Assembly (NCBI RefSeq): GCF_013177735.1
Contig: NZ_WOEZ01000178.1
Coordinates: 1 to 64,000, forward strand
Direction of reading: 5' to 3'
DNA: 64,000 bases
Origin: Paraburkholderia elongata
GTDB lineage: Bacteria; Pseudomonadota; Gammaproteobacteria; Burkholderiales; Burkholderiaceae
The position numbers and the translations under genes were made by a program. Within the stretch, counting starts at the first letter, position 1. Each line of letters opens with the position of its first letter. The notes under the pieces were generated by a model, which searched no databases, was not told where the DNA came from, and saw only the letters and a program-made list of their open reading frames with translations. Positions 42,368-51,995 of this stretch are shown here, one piece after another.

Positions 42368-44722
42368 CTATCCAACGTTCACTGGCACCAAGGTCATCGT
42401 GTCGTTCCCGAATATATCAATGACCTTGACGGCGATCGTATAACGACCGGGACGCTCATAACGGTGCTGTGCGGTGGTCAACTCGAGCTCCCGGCTTTGC
42501 CGGATTCGGAAGCTCTGCCACTCGTTCTCGAAAATATATCCGCCCGTCCACCGTTCTTCGAACGGAGGTAGTTCGCCTTGTTCAGGGTCGATGCTCGGTA
42601 AGACGCCATCTACGCCCAAACCGCGAGGCACCTTGATGATTTCCTTGCGGCTCGTGTAGTCGAAGTCTACCGCCCAGTAATCCACCCAGTCGGTCCAGTG
42701 CTTGGTGAGCTTCTCCTTCTTGACGATACCATCCTTGCTCTTGCTCACCTTGTAGAGCTGTCCCTGTTCGCACATCACTTCGCTCTTGCCCGCCTTGAGC
42801 GCGGCGATCGCCGCCTCCGCCGCGCCTTGTGTGTAGTAGACCGAGAAGTCGGTTAGCTCGATTTTGACCGCGAGCTTGTTTTTCTTGTCGTATCGAGGCG
42901 TGGCTTCGACGAAGCTGATGTCGTGGAACACCACCTGTCCCTTGTCCACTGCCCGCTTGTCGAACACCTCAGCAGGGATGTACTTCGGGGCGAGGTCAAT
43001 CCCCTTGCTGCGGGCCTCTTCCAGCACGGCCGGGAATAGCCCCATCTCGAACTCGAAAGCCAGCACGTCCACACGGGACGCGCCGCGCTTGCGGCACTCC
43101 GTTATGACCTCTTCGACGAACAATCTCCCAACTGGCAGATTGATCGGGCCGATCACAACCAGCCGCCCACCGCGAGCCCCGTGGAAAAAGCCGTCCTGCG
43201 GCTGTGTACCTTCGTTGCCACCAAAGCCTGTCGCCTTGTAGGCACGCAGAATTAGCTCGCGGAACTCGCTTTCTTTGTGGGCGAGGGCTTGGGCCTTCTG
43301 TTTTCCCGTCAGCCGACCGCCGACGTTCAGATAGGCTTGTCGCTCATAGCGGCCAAGATTCAAAACCTCGAAGGCGCGAAAGTCTTGCTCGGCGGCCCGC
43401 TTCTCGCGCTGCACACCGATCAGACGCTTACGTGTGGTATGTATGCCGAACTTACCTAGGTCGGTGGCGATCCATTTTCGCCCTAGCTTCTCAGCGACGG
43501 CTGCCGTCGTCCCGGAGCCGCAGAAGAAGTCGGCGACCAGGTCGCCTTCGTTGCTACTGGCCCTGATGATGCGTTCGAGTAGCGCTTCAGGCTTCTGGGT
43601 GGCATAGCCGATGGCTTCCTTCGCTTGGGAATTGACCGCGTTAAGGTCATCCCATATGTCTTGGACTGGGACGCCCGGCATCTCGTCCAGATATCGCTTA
43701 TAGCGAGGCACCGCACCCTCACTGGGTTGAACGATTCGGCCTTCCTCATAAAGCTTCTGCATGGTTTCCCGCGAGTAACGCCAGAAGCGTGTGACGCCCA
43801 GAAACTCGTAGCTCGGATTTCCTTTGCTAGAACCACCAGGGCCGATGATGTTGTCGAGCTCGTAGCGTCTTCCTGAGCTCGGTTCCACCTTTTTGTAATG
43901 CGTTCTCAGATACTCGTCTGAGTAGGGTGCGTATTGAACATTCCACTGATATCGTTCGCCCTTCGTGTAGAGCAGTATCACGTCGTGCAGTCGGCCGAGG
44001 TGTTCGGACCCTTGGCCGCTGTCGCTATGTGCAGTCTGTCGTTTCCAGATGATCTGGTTTACTGCGCACTGCTTTCCGAACACTTCGTCCATCACTCCAC
44101 GGACGTAGTGCGATACGCCCCAACCCATATGGACGTAGATCGTGCCGTCGCTGGCGAGAAGGTCTCGCATAAGAATTAGACGCTCATAGAGCATTGAAAT
44201 AAAGCTATCCGCTCCGCGCCCCCAAGTGTCGCGGTAAGCGATTTGCTCGAGCAGGTTCGCTTCCTTATGGAAGGTCTCGCCGCCGATCTCAACGTCCATG
44301 CTGAAATCCGCGCCCACATCAAAAGGTGGATCGATATAGATCAGCTTGAGGCCGCCTGCGTCCTCAATCTGCTGACGCAGCGCGCCGGCCTTCAGCGAGG
44401 ACAGGATCAGTTTGTTGTCACCCCAAATCAACTTGTTGGTCCAGCCGCGCAACTGACGACCACGGCTATCGAACAGATCCTCCTGCACTTTAGTTTCCGC
44501 GCGTGGCTCGTCGATGTGCTCCAGCGTCTGGAAAGGCAGTACGGTGGTGCACACATCTCGCGTTTTGCCGTTCCAGACCAGTTCGACGTCGCGCTTGTCC
44601 TCGAACAGGATGAAGCGGTATTTCTCCGGGAGTACTTTGCCTTGCTGGATCAGCGTAACAAGATCACGCTGCTCGGCATCGCTCAGTTCATATGATTTTT
44701 TTTCTTGACGTGCCATCGTCAA
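42368..44722 (-). CDS. mod: Type III restriction-modification DNA methyltransferase (Mod)
   Basis: A 784-residue beta-class adenine methyltransferase. The catalytic DPPF motif (LIYIDPPFDVG) is at about residue 130, before the SAM-binding FFCGSGTT motif at about 400; this order defines the beta class used by type III systems. Between them is a target-recognition region. A C-terminal extension of about 300 residues, including a strand-rich end (VKVIDIFGNDTMTLVPVNVG), makes it longer than the usual 550-650 residues. It protects host DNA and directs the partner nuclease. Its ATG overlaps the res stop by four bases (ATGA). Confidence 0.88.
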   Translation of the reverse strand: MTMARQEKKSYELSDAEQRDLVTLIQQGKVLPEKYRFILFEDKRDVELVWNGKTRDVCTTVLPFQTLEHIDEPRAETKVQEDLFDSRGRQLRGWTNKLIWGDNKLILSSLKAGALRQQIEDAGGLKLIYIDPPFDVGADFSMDVEIGGETFHKEANLLEQIAYRDTWGRGADSFISMLYERLILMRDLLASDGTIYVHMGWGVSHYVRGVMDEVFGKQCAVNQIIWKRQTAHSDSGQGSEHLGRLHDVILLYTKGERYQWNVQYAPYSDEYLRTHYKKVEPSSGRRYELDNIIGPGGSSKGNPSYEFLGVTRFWRYSRETMQKLYEEGRIVQPSEGAVPRYKRYLDEMPGVPVQDIWDDLNAVNSQAKEAIGYATQKPEALLERIIRASSNEGDLVADFFCGSGTTAAVAEKLGRKWIATDLGKFGIHTTRKRLIGVQREKRAAEQDFRAFEVLNLGRYERQAYLNVGGRLTGKQKAQALAHKESEFRELILRAYKATGFGGNEGTQPQDGFFHGARGGRLVVIGPINLPVGRLFVEEVITECRKRGASRVDVLAFEFEMGLFPAVLEEARSKGIDLAPKYIPAEVFDKRAVDKGQVVFHDISFVEATPRYDKKNKLAVKIELTDFSVYYTQGAAEAAIAALKAGKSEVMCEQGQLYKVSKSKDGIVKKEKLTKHWTDWVDYWAVDFDYTSRKEIIKVPRGLGVDGVLPSIDPEQGELPPFEERWTGGYIFENEWQSFRIRQSRELELTTAQHRYERPGRYTIAVKVIDIFGNDTMTLVPVNVG

Positions 44723-47439
44723 CCCTCTTGATATTCACGAAATGAGCTCGCCAGTCCCGCAAATGACGACGGCTTGTGTTGCTCAAAACTATCTTGATCG
44801 ACATAGACGAAACTGTACCGCGTCCCGCCCTCCTCTTTGCTGGCCTCGGTCGCGTCAGCGCACCACTGCCGGAGACGTGCCATTTTCTGCGGCACGTCAA
44901 GTTCCACGCGACCTTTGGTCTCGACGATCCAGACCGTCCCATCCGTGGTGCGCACGATGAAATCGGGCGTGTAGGTCGAAAGGTCGCCGTTGGCTTTTAC
45001 ATAGTCAAGCTTGAAGCCCACGGCCATATAGTTCTTTCCGAACGCCTGCACGTCGGGCACGCTTTCCAGAAATGCAGCAAAGGCCAGTTCCAGCCCGTCC
45101 GCATTTCCCTCGCCTACGATCCGGTTGAACACAGAGCGTTTGGCAGAGAGGAATCCGCGCGGCTCCGTGCGGAAGGGGCGCGTATCGCGCAGCCGGATCT
45201 GGCCGTCGATGCGGGAGCCGCCACTGTCGTGGATGGTCAGCGCGTTGATGGCGGCCCGGAAGTGCTCAAACAGGACCTTGCCCACATCAGGTTCAGATAG
45301 GTTACGCATGATCACCGGATCATCCAGATCGACTGGACCGGTGAAGAGGTGATCGCGCATGAAGGTTTTCACCTTCGGATAGAGCTGATCATAGCCGCCC
45401 ACCAGCCGCAGATCTTTCAGAAGCTGGCGGGCAAAGAAACCGACCACCGCGCGGTAGTCCGCCGTGCCGCTGCTGTCGAGCTGGATCGTGTGATCCACTT
45501 CGGAATCGAGCATCGTCTTGAAGACGATCTCGCGGGTCTCTTCTGGCGTGAAGGCCTTGATAGGCAGCTTGGGGTTGCCAAACAACGCGGGATTTAGTTC
45601 AGCCAGGTCTTTGAACTCGCGATTGAAGCGGCGGGTGAGCCGTGGCAGGGCAATATCTAGCGCGTCAAGGTCTTTGTCATGGGCTTCCGTGTCCACCTCG
45701 ACAACGAGCGAATCCTCTCGCTCGCGTCCCCGCGTTCCGCCCATTGGTACGCGCTCGAAGGTCACGCCTTCGCTTTGGATGGATTCCACGAATTCCATGA
45801 AGGCTGGCGTCCCCATGACCGACACGGTCTCGCGCTGGTCGCTGCCAAAGTACATGCGGCGCAGGCCGCGCCCCAGGGTCTGCTCCGGCAGGATATTGCT
45901 CTTGGCGGCGAAGGCGCGCAGGCCGACAATGGTGGTGACGTTGCGCACGTCCCAGCCTTCCTTGAGCATCAGAACCGAGACAATCGCCTTGTAGGGCGAC
46001 TTCCAGGTGTCGATCTCGTTCGATTGCCTGCGCAGGATCTCCAGTTCTTCCTTGTTCTTGCTCGAGGCCGCCTCGGAAATCTCCCCGTTGGCCTTGGTAT
46101 GAATCACAAGCACCGCGTCCTGCAATTCCGGGCAAATCTTCTTCAGGTACTCGCCCACCTCGTCACAGTTCTTGGTGTCATCCACCATCACGAACAGCAC
46201 GGCCTTCTTGCCCAGCTTCTCGTGCTCGCCGTAGCTCTTGCGCCACTCCTCGACGCCGAGCTGCAGATAGTCGGCATATTTCTCCGTGATAAGTGGGCTC
46301 TTCTGCTCGGCGAGCTTCGCCCGGCTTGCCACGTCGGGTAGTACCGGGTGCTTCACAACGTTCTGTGCGATCGCCTCGACGAGTGGATAGTCGCTCACGG
46401 TCTGCACAAAGATCGCCCCATTGTCGTGGCGCGGCGTTGCCGTCACATCCACCTGGATAGTCAGCCGCAAGTCTTTCTGCAGCAGCCGATGGTGAATGTC
46501 TTGGATGCACTGGAACCACGCGAGCCGGTTGTCGTGGATATGGTGCGCCTCGTCATTAAACACGGCGAGTTCATCAATCTCGCGCACGATTTCGCCGAGA
46601 TCGGTGTTGCTATCAGTCGTCTTGCCAACGGGCTTTGCTCCGAACGGCGAGAGGAAGTAGTCGCGCAGGTCATCATCACCCAGCGAAGGCTCCGACACGT
46701 CACCGAGATAGACACGGTGAATGTTGGTGAGAAAAATGTTTCCCGTCGGACGGACGATGCGCACGTCGTCTTGGATGTGCAGCGCGATCTGGAAGTCATC
46801 CCGCCAGTTTTGGCCGGCATATCCATTGTCGGGCAGCACGGGGTCGCCGAAGAAGATACGCAGGCCGTCAAAGTCGGTGCGTAGGCGATCAAGCACGATG
46901 ATGTTGGGCGCGATCAACAGGAAGTTGCGCGCGAGCGACGAATCAGCCTCGTAGAGCTTGTGAAAATAGCTCCAGGCCATCAGCAGCGACAGCACCTTCG
47001 TCTTGCCGGCGCCCGTCGCCATCTTGACCACGAAGCGCGGCCACTCCTCATCGAACATATTGCTTGATACCGCGCCGGAGGCATCGAAGCGCAACAGGTC
47101 GAACTTGTCGCGTGCGCCGCGGACGTCATAGAGCCAAATCACGGTTTCGACCGCCTCGCGCTGCGCGAAGTAGTAGCGAAACTGGCTTTGCGTGCCGTCG
47201 GCCTGCTCGATCAGGTGATCTGTATCGAACCACCATGTCAACAATGCGCGTGAAGTGGCTGAGCTGCCAGCATAGGACGTGTCACGCCAAGCTTTGACCT
47301 CTTCGCGAATCTTGGCGACCAACGGCGGCAGCAGCTTCTCATAAGCGGTGCTACGAAGTTCCTCGGCCGCTGGGAACCACCGATGTTCTGGAGGCAGAGT
47401 TTCATAGGGGGATAGCGGGAATTCGGGATGAAGTGCCAT
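44719..47439 (-). CDS. res: Type III restriction enzyme, helicase-nuclease subunit (Res)
   Basis: A 906-residue superfamily 2 helicase with a nuclease end. The P-loop MATGAGKTKV is at about residue 140 and the DEAH-type box NDEAHH at about 295. Motif VI-like LGRGLRRM lies near 530. The C-terminal PD-(D/E)XK nuclease (PDFIVR then VWIVETKGRV, about 825-840) completes the Res layout. With Mod it cuts unmodified DNA after ATP-driven movement. It is transcribed before mod, coupled by four bases; the HU gene lies 134 bases upstream. Confidence 0.88.
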   Translation of the reverse strand: MALHPEFPLSPYETLPPEHRWFPAAEELRSTAYEKLLPPLVAKIREEVKAWRDTSYAGSSATSRALLTWWFDTDHLIEQADGTQSQFRYYFAQREAVETVIWLYDVRGARDKFDLLRFDASGAVSSNMFDEEWPRFVVKMATGAGKTKVLSLLMAWSYFHKLYEADSSLARNFLLIAPNIIVLDRLRTDFDGLRIFFGDPVLPDNGYAGQNWRDDFQIALHIQDDVRIVRPTGNIFLTNIHRVYLGDVSEPSLGDDDLRDYFLSPFGAKPVGKTTDSNTDLGEIVREIDELAVFNDEAHHIHDNRLAWFQCIQDIHHRLLQKDLRLTIQVDVTATPRHDNGAIFVQTVSDYPLVEAIAQNVVKHPVLPDVASRAKLAEQKSPLITEKYADYLQLGVEEWRKSYGEHEKLGKKAVLFVMVDDTKNCDEVGEYLKKICPELQDAVLVIHTKANGEISEAASSKNKEELEILRRQSNEIDTWKSPYKAIVSVLMLKEGWDVRNVTTIVGLRAFAAKSNILPEQTLGRGLRRMYFGSDQRETVSVMGTPAFMEFVESIQSEGVTFERVPMGGTRGREREDSLVVEVDTEAHDKDLDALDIALPRLTRRFNREFKDLAELNPALFGNPKLPIKAFTPEETREIVFKTMLDSEVDHTIQLDSSGTADYRAVVGFFARQLLKDLRLVGGYDQLYPKVKTFMRDHLFTGPVDLDDPVIMRNLSEPDVGKVLFEHFRAAINALTIHDSGGSRIDGQIRLRDTRPFRTEPRGFLSAKRSVFNRIVGEGNADGLELAFAAFLESVPDVQAFGKNYMAVGFKLDYVKANGDLSTYTPDFIVRTTDGTVWIVETKGRVELDVPQKMARLRQWCADATEASKEEGGTRYSFVYVDQDSFEQHKPSSFAGLASSFREYQEG

Positions 47440-47573
47440 AAAGAGGCGTTCCTACTCTTGTTATTTATGGGTGGGCGTGCGCGCTTGGCATCGATGAGGC
47501 CCGATAACCAGCGGCGCACGAACCGCGACAGTCTGTTGGCCCGCTCAGACGGCCGGCGCGATGTCAGACTTCA

Positions 47574-47852
47574 TCACGACGCGTTCACCACCTCCTTGAA
47601 CAGCTTGCCAGGCGTGAATTTCACCGTCTTCGCAGCGGGAATCTGGATTGCTTCGCCGGTGACCGGGTTACGGTCGACGTGTGCGGCGTGCGCGCCAGTC
47701 GAGAACGAGCCGAAACCGATCAGCTGCACGGTTTCTCCCGCGGCGATCGCCGTGGTCACCGTGTCGACAATCGCGTCGATCGCCTCATCGGTAGCGGTCT
47801 TGCTTTCACCCGTCGCCGCAGCGACCATATCAATCAGATCCTGTTTGTTCAT
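47574..47852 (-). CDS. hup: HU-family DNA-binding protein (copy 1)
   Basis: A 92-residue protein from MNKQDLID. The DNA-clamp motif LIGFGSFSTG then RNPVTGEAIQIPAAKTVKFTPGKLFKE is diagnostic of HU/IHF. One position is unusual: HVDRNP in place of the common (K)xGRNP. It bends DNA and could act as architectural factor for the nearby recombinase or for plasmid packaging. About 60 of 92 positions match the second HU at 52351-52629. It shares direction with the restriction genes. Confidence 0.9.
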   Translation of the reverse strand: MNKQDLIDMVAAATGESKTATDEAIDAIVDTVTTAIAAGETVQLIGFGSFSTGAHAAHVDRNPVTGEAIQIPAAKTVKFTPGKLFKEVVNAS

Positions 47853-47988
47853 TGCATGTCCTTTCGAGTGTTCACGAGACCGTGGCCACAGGTCGCGGCG
47901 CCAGAAGCCCGCCCTACCGCACGGCGGCGCATCCACGCAAACCGCGCGGCCGCCTAGTCGCACCAGATATCCTGACGTTACCTATGAT

Positions 47989-48228
47989 TCAGGAAAATAG
48001 CGGCAGCGACAGCGCAGCTGGCTGACGGGTACGAGACGCCGGAGAACGGCGAACCGCCCGCCCGGATAGCCCGGCGCGGACCTGCCCGAGGCAATGGGTC
48101 AGGTCACACCAGTCGGGCTGCGATGACGCCACACCGTGCAGCATCGGCAGCGACTGCTCCAGCCGGTCGAGCAGCTCCGGCAAACTGGCGTTGCCTGTCC
48201 ACTTTCGTTTCAGTACGCGTTTTCCCAT
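47989..48228 (-). CDS. Small basic hypothetical protein
   Basis: A 79-residue protein from MGKRVLKRKW, preceded by GAGGGGG. The N-terminal part reads KWTGNASLPELLDRLEQSLPML, then LTHCLGQVRAGLSG, suggesting a small helical domain with a basic tail. The longer frame extending upstream is not coding. No family is recognised. It lies between HU copy 1 and the integrase. Confidence 0.45.
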   Translation of the reverse strand: MGKRVLKRKWTGNASLPELLDRLEQSLPMLHGVASSQPDWCDLTHCLGQVRAGLSGRAVRRSPASRTRQPAALSLPLFS

Positions 48229-48736
48229 AGTTGCCCCCTCTTCTGATGGAAAAGCCAGCATATCGGTGCATCGCCACGCGTCGTCGGATTCGGGTGACAG
48301 CTCTCGACTCGACCTGTCCACTCTATCCTTGGGCGTCCACCGCGTGCGGCCGCAGCATGTCCCCGGGATCACCACATCGCTCGGATAAGCACAGGCGGGT
48401 TGCTCGCCGACCGCTCCGGTCCCACGCCGGCAGCCAGTGTTCGCCATGCAAACACGTCCTTTCCAAAAACCGACGATCGCCGGACGATTACACGCAACAT
48501 CGTTTGTTCCGCTTCGATTACTCGCGCGAAGTATACGGCCACGCGCGCCTGTCGTCCTACTGCGTTGCACCCATGCCTGTTCCGCGCATCGTCTTCGTGC
48601 AGGTCACTTTCGCGCTCACTGGCTGCTTTGCCGGGTCGACATCGCGCTACGGTACCGGTCATTCTCCTGCTGCAGGTGGTCGACACGTTCTCGCGACCCG
48701 ACCTGGTGATACACCGGCAAAAACCCACCTGGCCGG
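48229..48736. other. Gap between the integrase and the 79-residue gene
   Basis: I find no gene in about 500 bases. Several frames overlap here but none has codon bias or a ribosome site. The spot downstream of the integrase could contain an attachment site, but I see no convincing core repeat. Confidence 0.35.
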
Positions 48737-50587
48737 TTATTTCTGTCCCGATCCGGTCAGCCGCGAGTGATACTTTGAGACCTCAGCGCGCATCCGCCGC
48801 CGCTCGGCTGTCACGTAAGTTGTGGTGGTCTGCAGTGACGCGTGCCCCATGATTCGCTGCACGACGTCGAGCGGGACGTCGGCGGCTACCGACTGCGTGC
48901 CGAACGTATGCCGCAGCGCATGAGGTGAGGTGTGTGCGAGTTGCCGGCGCTCGGACTCGTTGAGATCCGTCAGGTGCTCGAGCATCTGACGGATCGCCCA
49001 GCTGGTGAGTCCCCGTGCACCGCGCACTGAATACCCTTCCTGCAGCGGCACTCCGGCCACATCCTCTTTGCCGTCATCCAGTCCAAACTTCCTGCGGGCC
49101 CTTTTCGTCCCCGGTATGACGAGCGGAGCGATGAGCGGTGCGTCCACGTCTGGCGCATTGAAGTCGAGCCCGCGGTCGCGCCAGTGCGCATGCAGCGCGG
49201 CGATGCACTCATCGCTCAACGGTACGAACCGCTCCCTGTCGCCCTTGCCAATGACCTGCAGCAACCACGTCGGGGGCACCTCTCCGTCCGCAGGCAGCCA
49301 CTCGAGCGCCGGGCGCCGTATCGCCGCAGCCTCGGCGATACGCAGGCCCGAATCGCCCATGAGCAGCAGGAGCGCGCGTGCCGCGCGCCAACGTGCCCCC
49401 TGGGGACCGGAACTGCCGGTGCGATCGGAGAGAAATACGCGCACGCGCGTCCACAGGTCGATCGGCAGGGCGCGATCGATCTTCATTTTCTGCGCGCGCC
49501 GGACGGCCCTCGGATCCTTCACGGCCCGCCACGGATTGCCGGCCAGATAGCGCACGTCGACCAGCCAGTCGAACGCGGCCCGGATCGCACGTACCGCGTA
49601 CCGCTGACTGTCCGCAGACAGGCCGCCCGGCGCGAACGGACGCCACCGGCCCGAGGTGCGCGACACCGGCGGACCGGTAAAGGCGGCCGCCGGCGCGGCC
49701 AGAAATGCCTTGTAGGCCTCGCAGTCTTCGACCGTCAATGACGACAGCGCCACGCCGCGCTGCGTTGTTGCCCACAGCACCAGCCGCTCGAGCTCGCGTA
49801 CGTACGCGCGCTGGGTGGCCGTCTGTCCGGCGTAGCCGGCCAGGTAGGCCCGCACCGCGTCGAGGTCGTGGCGGGCCCGGACGTACGGGAAGACAGGCGC
49901 ACGGTTGGTGCCGTGCTCGCCGGACAGCGCGTGTGGCAATGCCATGCGCTCGAGCGGCGCGAGCTGCCCGCTGGCCGGTCCGATCACCACGATGTCGCCC
50001 GGTGCAACGAGCGGCGCTGCGGCATCGACGTCGGCCGCAACCGTCACGCCGAGCGAATCGACGTGCCGTCGCAGCCACGCGACGATCACCCGCGCACGGC
50101 CGGGCCCGATGCGCGGCACCGAACGCCACCAGCTGCCGCCGCGGCGGTTCGCAACAGCGACGAGCTCGGCAAGCGTGTGGATGCCCTCGCCTGCCAGGTG
50201 CCGCGCGATCAGCGGCCGGAACCACAGGCCGACGGCGTGACCGGCCAGCGGCTCGGCGACGGCGAGCCTCGACGCCTGCTCGACCATCTGCAGCGAGGCA
50301 CTCGCCAGCCGCGCACTGCCGTGCTTCGCGATCGAGGCGCGCAGGTGGTCGGCCAGCACGGCCGATCCGTGCAAGATGGCCAGCTGGACCAGATCGTCGC
50401 GCATCGTGCGCAGGAATCGCTCAAGCTGCTCCGGCTCGTCAATATAGGTGGTGGTGTCGCTGTCGAAATACAGGCGCGCGATCTTCGCGACCGGCACGCC
50501 CTGCACCCGGGCGCGCAGGGCGGCGAACTCGGTACGCGAATAGGTGCGCGGCGGGGGTAGCGCGAGCTGTTGTGGGTGGTTCGCCAT
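48737..50587 (-). CDS. Tyrosine site-specific recombinase (long integrase with N-terminal extension)
   Basis: A 616-residue integrase. The C-terminal catalytic domain has the full set: Arg in DSGLRIAEAAA, Lys in GKGDRERFVPL, HALRHTFGT, then GHASLQTTTTYV with the nucleophilic Tyr. The central SAM-like core-binding domain covers about 220-330. The first 200 residues form an extra domain with SWWRSVPRIGPGRARVIVAWL, as in the long integrases of Burkholderia and Ralstonia elements. It starts four bases after the 95-residue membrane-protein gene and ends an operon of four genes. It probably moves the segment or resolves plasmid multimers. Confidence 0.88.
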   Translation of the reverse strand: MANHPQQLALPPPRTYSRTEFAALRARVQGVPVAKIARLYFDSDTTTYIDEPEQLERFLRTMRDDLVQLAILHGSAVLADHLRASIAKHGSARLASASLQMVEQASRLAVAEPLAGHAVGLWFRPLIARHLAGEGIHTLAELVAVANRRGGSWWRSVPRIGPGRARVIVAWLRRHVDSLGVTVAADVDAAAPLVAPGDIVVIGPASGQLAPLERMALPHALSGEHGTNRAPVFPYVRARHDLDAVRAYLAGYAGQTATQRAYVRELERLVLWATTQRGVALSSLTVEDCEAYKAFLAAPAAAFTGPPVSRTSGRWRPFAPGGLSADSQRYAVRAIRAAFDWLVDVRYLAGNPWRAVKDPRAVRRAQKMKIDRALPIDLWTRVRVFLSDRTGSSGPQGARWRAARALLLLMGDSGLRIAEAAAIRRPALEWLPADGEVPPTWLLQVIGKGDRERFVPLSDECIAALHAHWRDRGLDFNAPDVDAPLIAPLVIPGTKRARRKFGLDDGKEDVAGVPLQEGYSVRGARGLTSWAIRQMLEHLTDLNESERRQLAHTSPHALRHTFGTQSVAADVPLDVVQRIMGHASLQTTTTYVTAERRRMRAEVSKYHSRLTGSGQK

Positions 50588-50591
50588 GGGA

Positions 50592-50879
50592 TCAGAACAG
50601 GGCGACTACCGACGACGCGGTGCTGAGCAGCACCGCGACTGCGGTCAGAATGGCGGCGACGGTGTTCAAGCGACCGACCTCCTGATTCGCGCGGAACTGG
50701 GCGGCCCGCCACGCCTGCTGCGCGAGTTCCGGCACGACCGGCATGATGGCGTTCGGATCGCCGTTCAGCGGATCGACCGGCACGCGCGTCGACTTCCCCC
50801 AGTACCAGGCCGCCGCCAGGCCGAATCCCAGGCCGCTCATCGCGAGCCCGAAGGCGGCAACCTTCGTCGTGCACGTCAT
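50592..50879 (-). CDS. Small two-pass membrane protein in the integrase operon
   Basis: A 95-residue protein from MTCTTKVAAF. It has two membrane segments, at about 7-26 (AFGLAMSGLGFGLAAAWYW) and 74-93 (VAAILTAVAVLLSTASSVVAL), with a hydrophilic loop between. Its ATG overlaps the stop of the 107-residue gene by four bases. I know of no function. Together with the upstream helical protein it could be an effector or sensor pair carried with the integrase. Confidence 0.65.
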   Translation of the reverse strand: MTCTTKVAAFGLAMSGLGFGLAAAWYWGKSTRVPVDPLNGDPNAIMPVVPELAQQAWRAAQFRANQEVGRLNTVAAILTAVAVLLSTASSVVALF

Positions 50880-51199
50880 CCAGTCACTCCCCGTGCCACC
50901 AGCATCCGATATTGCGCGCCGACCACGTCCTGAAGGCGCCAGTCGTTCGTCGTCAGGCCGACGTGAGCCAGCATGCTCCGCACGCGTTCGATGGCTCGCT
51001 GCCACGACTCGGTGTCGTCGCCCTCCGTGAGCTCGAGCGCGTCGTCGATCGCGTCGAGCAGGTGGCCGATCGCGTCGTCGTCGCGAGCGGTGCTGTCGCT
51101 GTTCCGGCGCCAGGCCACGAAGGTCTGGCGAACCGGGTACAGCGCATCGCGGTCACGGTCGGTCAGCAGCGTGCACGCCTCCTTGCGGTGTCGGTTCAT
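50876..51199 (-). CDS. Small helical hypothetical protein in the integrase operon
   Basis: A 107-residue protein from MNRHRKEACTLL. It is wholly helical in appearance, rich in Asp, Glu and Arg (HLLDAIDDALELTEGDDTESWQRAIERVRSML). No domain is recognised. It begins 26 bases after the HEPN-like gene and overlaps the next gene by four bases, so it is translated as part of the same operon. Confidence 0.6.
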   Translation of the reverse strand: MNRHRKEACTLLTDRDRDALYPVRQTFVAWRRNSDSTARDDDAIGHLLDAIDDALELTEGDDTESWQRAIERVRSMLAHVGLTTNDWRLQDVVGAQYRMLVARGVTG

Positions 51200-51224
51200 C
51201 ACCCGTTTTGCCGTGCAGGCACGT

Positions 51225-51995
51225 TCAGCGGACCGTAAGCGTGCGGACAAACAGTTCCGCCCACTTCAGCACATCGAACACGAGGGGCTTCAGGATCGGC
51301 TTGCTGCCGTGCACGTCACCCATCTTCGAGCGCAACGTCTGCATCACGAAGGCGCCCTGGCTGAGCGCGCCCCTGAAATTCCCTGCAAGCTTCGCGGCCG
51401 TTTCGGTATCCCACCCGAGCTCGCGCAACGGCGTCTCCAGCTCCATCACCGCCGCCAGCGCCCGGTTGCAGCCTTCCTGAAACGACCTGGCCGGTTCGCC
51501 CAGCCGGTAATCGGCATAGACGGCCGCCACCGCGGAATCCACTGCCCCGCAAGCCGCTGCAATCGCCCCACCCAGATCGCCATCGCGAAAGCGCTGCGCA
51601 GCCCTGGCCAGATCGGCGCGCGGCAGATCCGGCACACTCGCCAGTTCGGCGGGATCGAATAGCTGCAGCGGAATCAGGTGATTCTCGAGCAGGCCCCAAC
51701 CGTGCCGCGCTAGCTGTTCCTCCAGCGCCTCGCGCAGGTCCGGTCGGCGTTTCAGGACCTCTTCGGCGACAAGGATCACGAAACGCTGCCGGGCATCCGG
51801 CTCGAGGTGGCCGAGCTGGCCCTCGACCGCGGACAGCAACTGTTCCTTGGTGGCGCCCTTCTCCGGCTTTTGCTGGAGGTGGGCAAGGGGTATGAGGTCC
51901 AGTCCGGCCAGCCCGGCGATGGTCTTGATGTCGGCGAACGACACTTGTGCGAGGCTGGCGCGCACGGTGCCCCACGCGGCGGCGGTAGTTGGCAT
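51225..51995 (-). CDS. HEPN/Abi-C-like protein heading the integrase operon
   Basis: A 256-residue protein with an AAGGAG ribosome site nine bases before its ATG. The C-terminal third contains LRSKMGDVHGSKPILKPLVFDVLKWAELFVRTL-like content, in which R-S-K-M-G-D-V-H gives an Rx6H motif followed by a helix. That pattern resembles the C-terminal domain of abortive-infection proteins (Abi_C) and HEPN RNases. The middle has SAVAAVYADYRL and GCNRALAAVMELE. The N-terminal 90 residues are unassigned. It begins the four-gene operon that ends with the recombinase. A role in abortive defence is inferred from the motif alone. Confidence 0.5.
   Translation of the reverse strand: MPTTAAAWGTVRASLAQVSFADIKTIAGLAGLDLIPLAHLQQKPEKGATKEQLLSAVEGQLGHLEPDARQRFVILVAEEVLKRRPDLREALEEQLARHGWGLLENHLIPLQLFDPAELASVPDLPRADLARAAQRFRDGDLGGAIAAACGAVDSAVAAVYADYRLGEPARSFQEGCNRALAAVMELETPLRELGWDTETAAKLAGNFRGALSQGAFVMQTLRSKMGDVHGSKPILKPLVFDVLKWAELFVRTLTVR

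Noticed and set aside
42368..47439. DISARM- or BREX-type interpretation of the methylase and helicase genes
   Set aside because: Only a beta-class methylase and one helicase-nuclease are present, in the classical type III mod-res arrangement; the extra BREX or DISARM genes are absent.
48229..48770. Plus-strand frames of 150-180 residues opposite the small basic protein and integrase end
   Set aside because: They are compositional shadows with no domain, no ribosome site and Cys/Arg-rich low-quality sequence.
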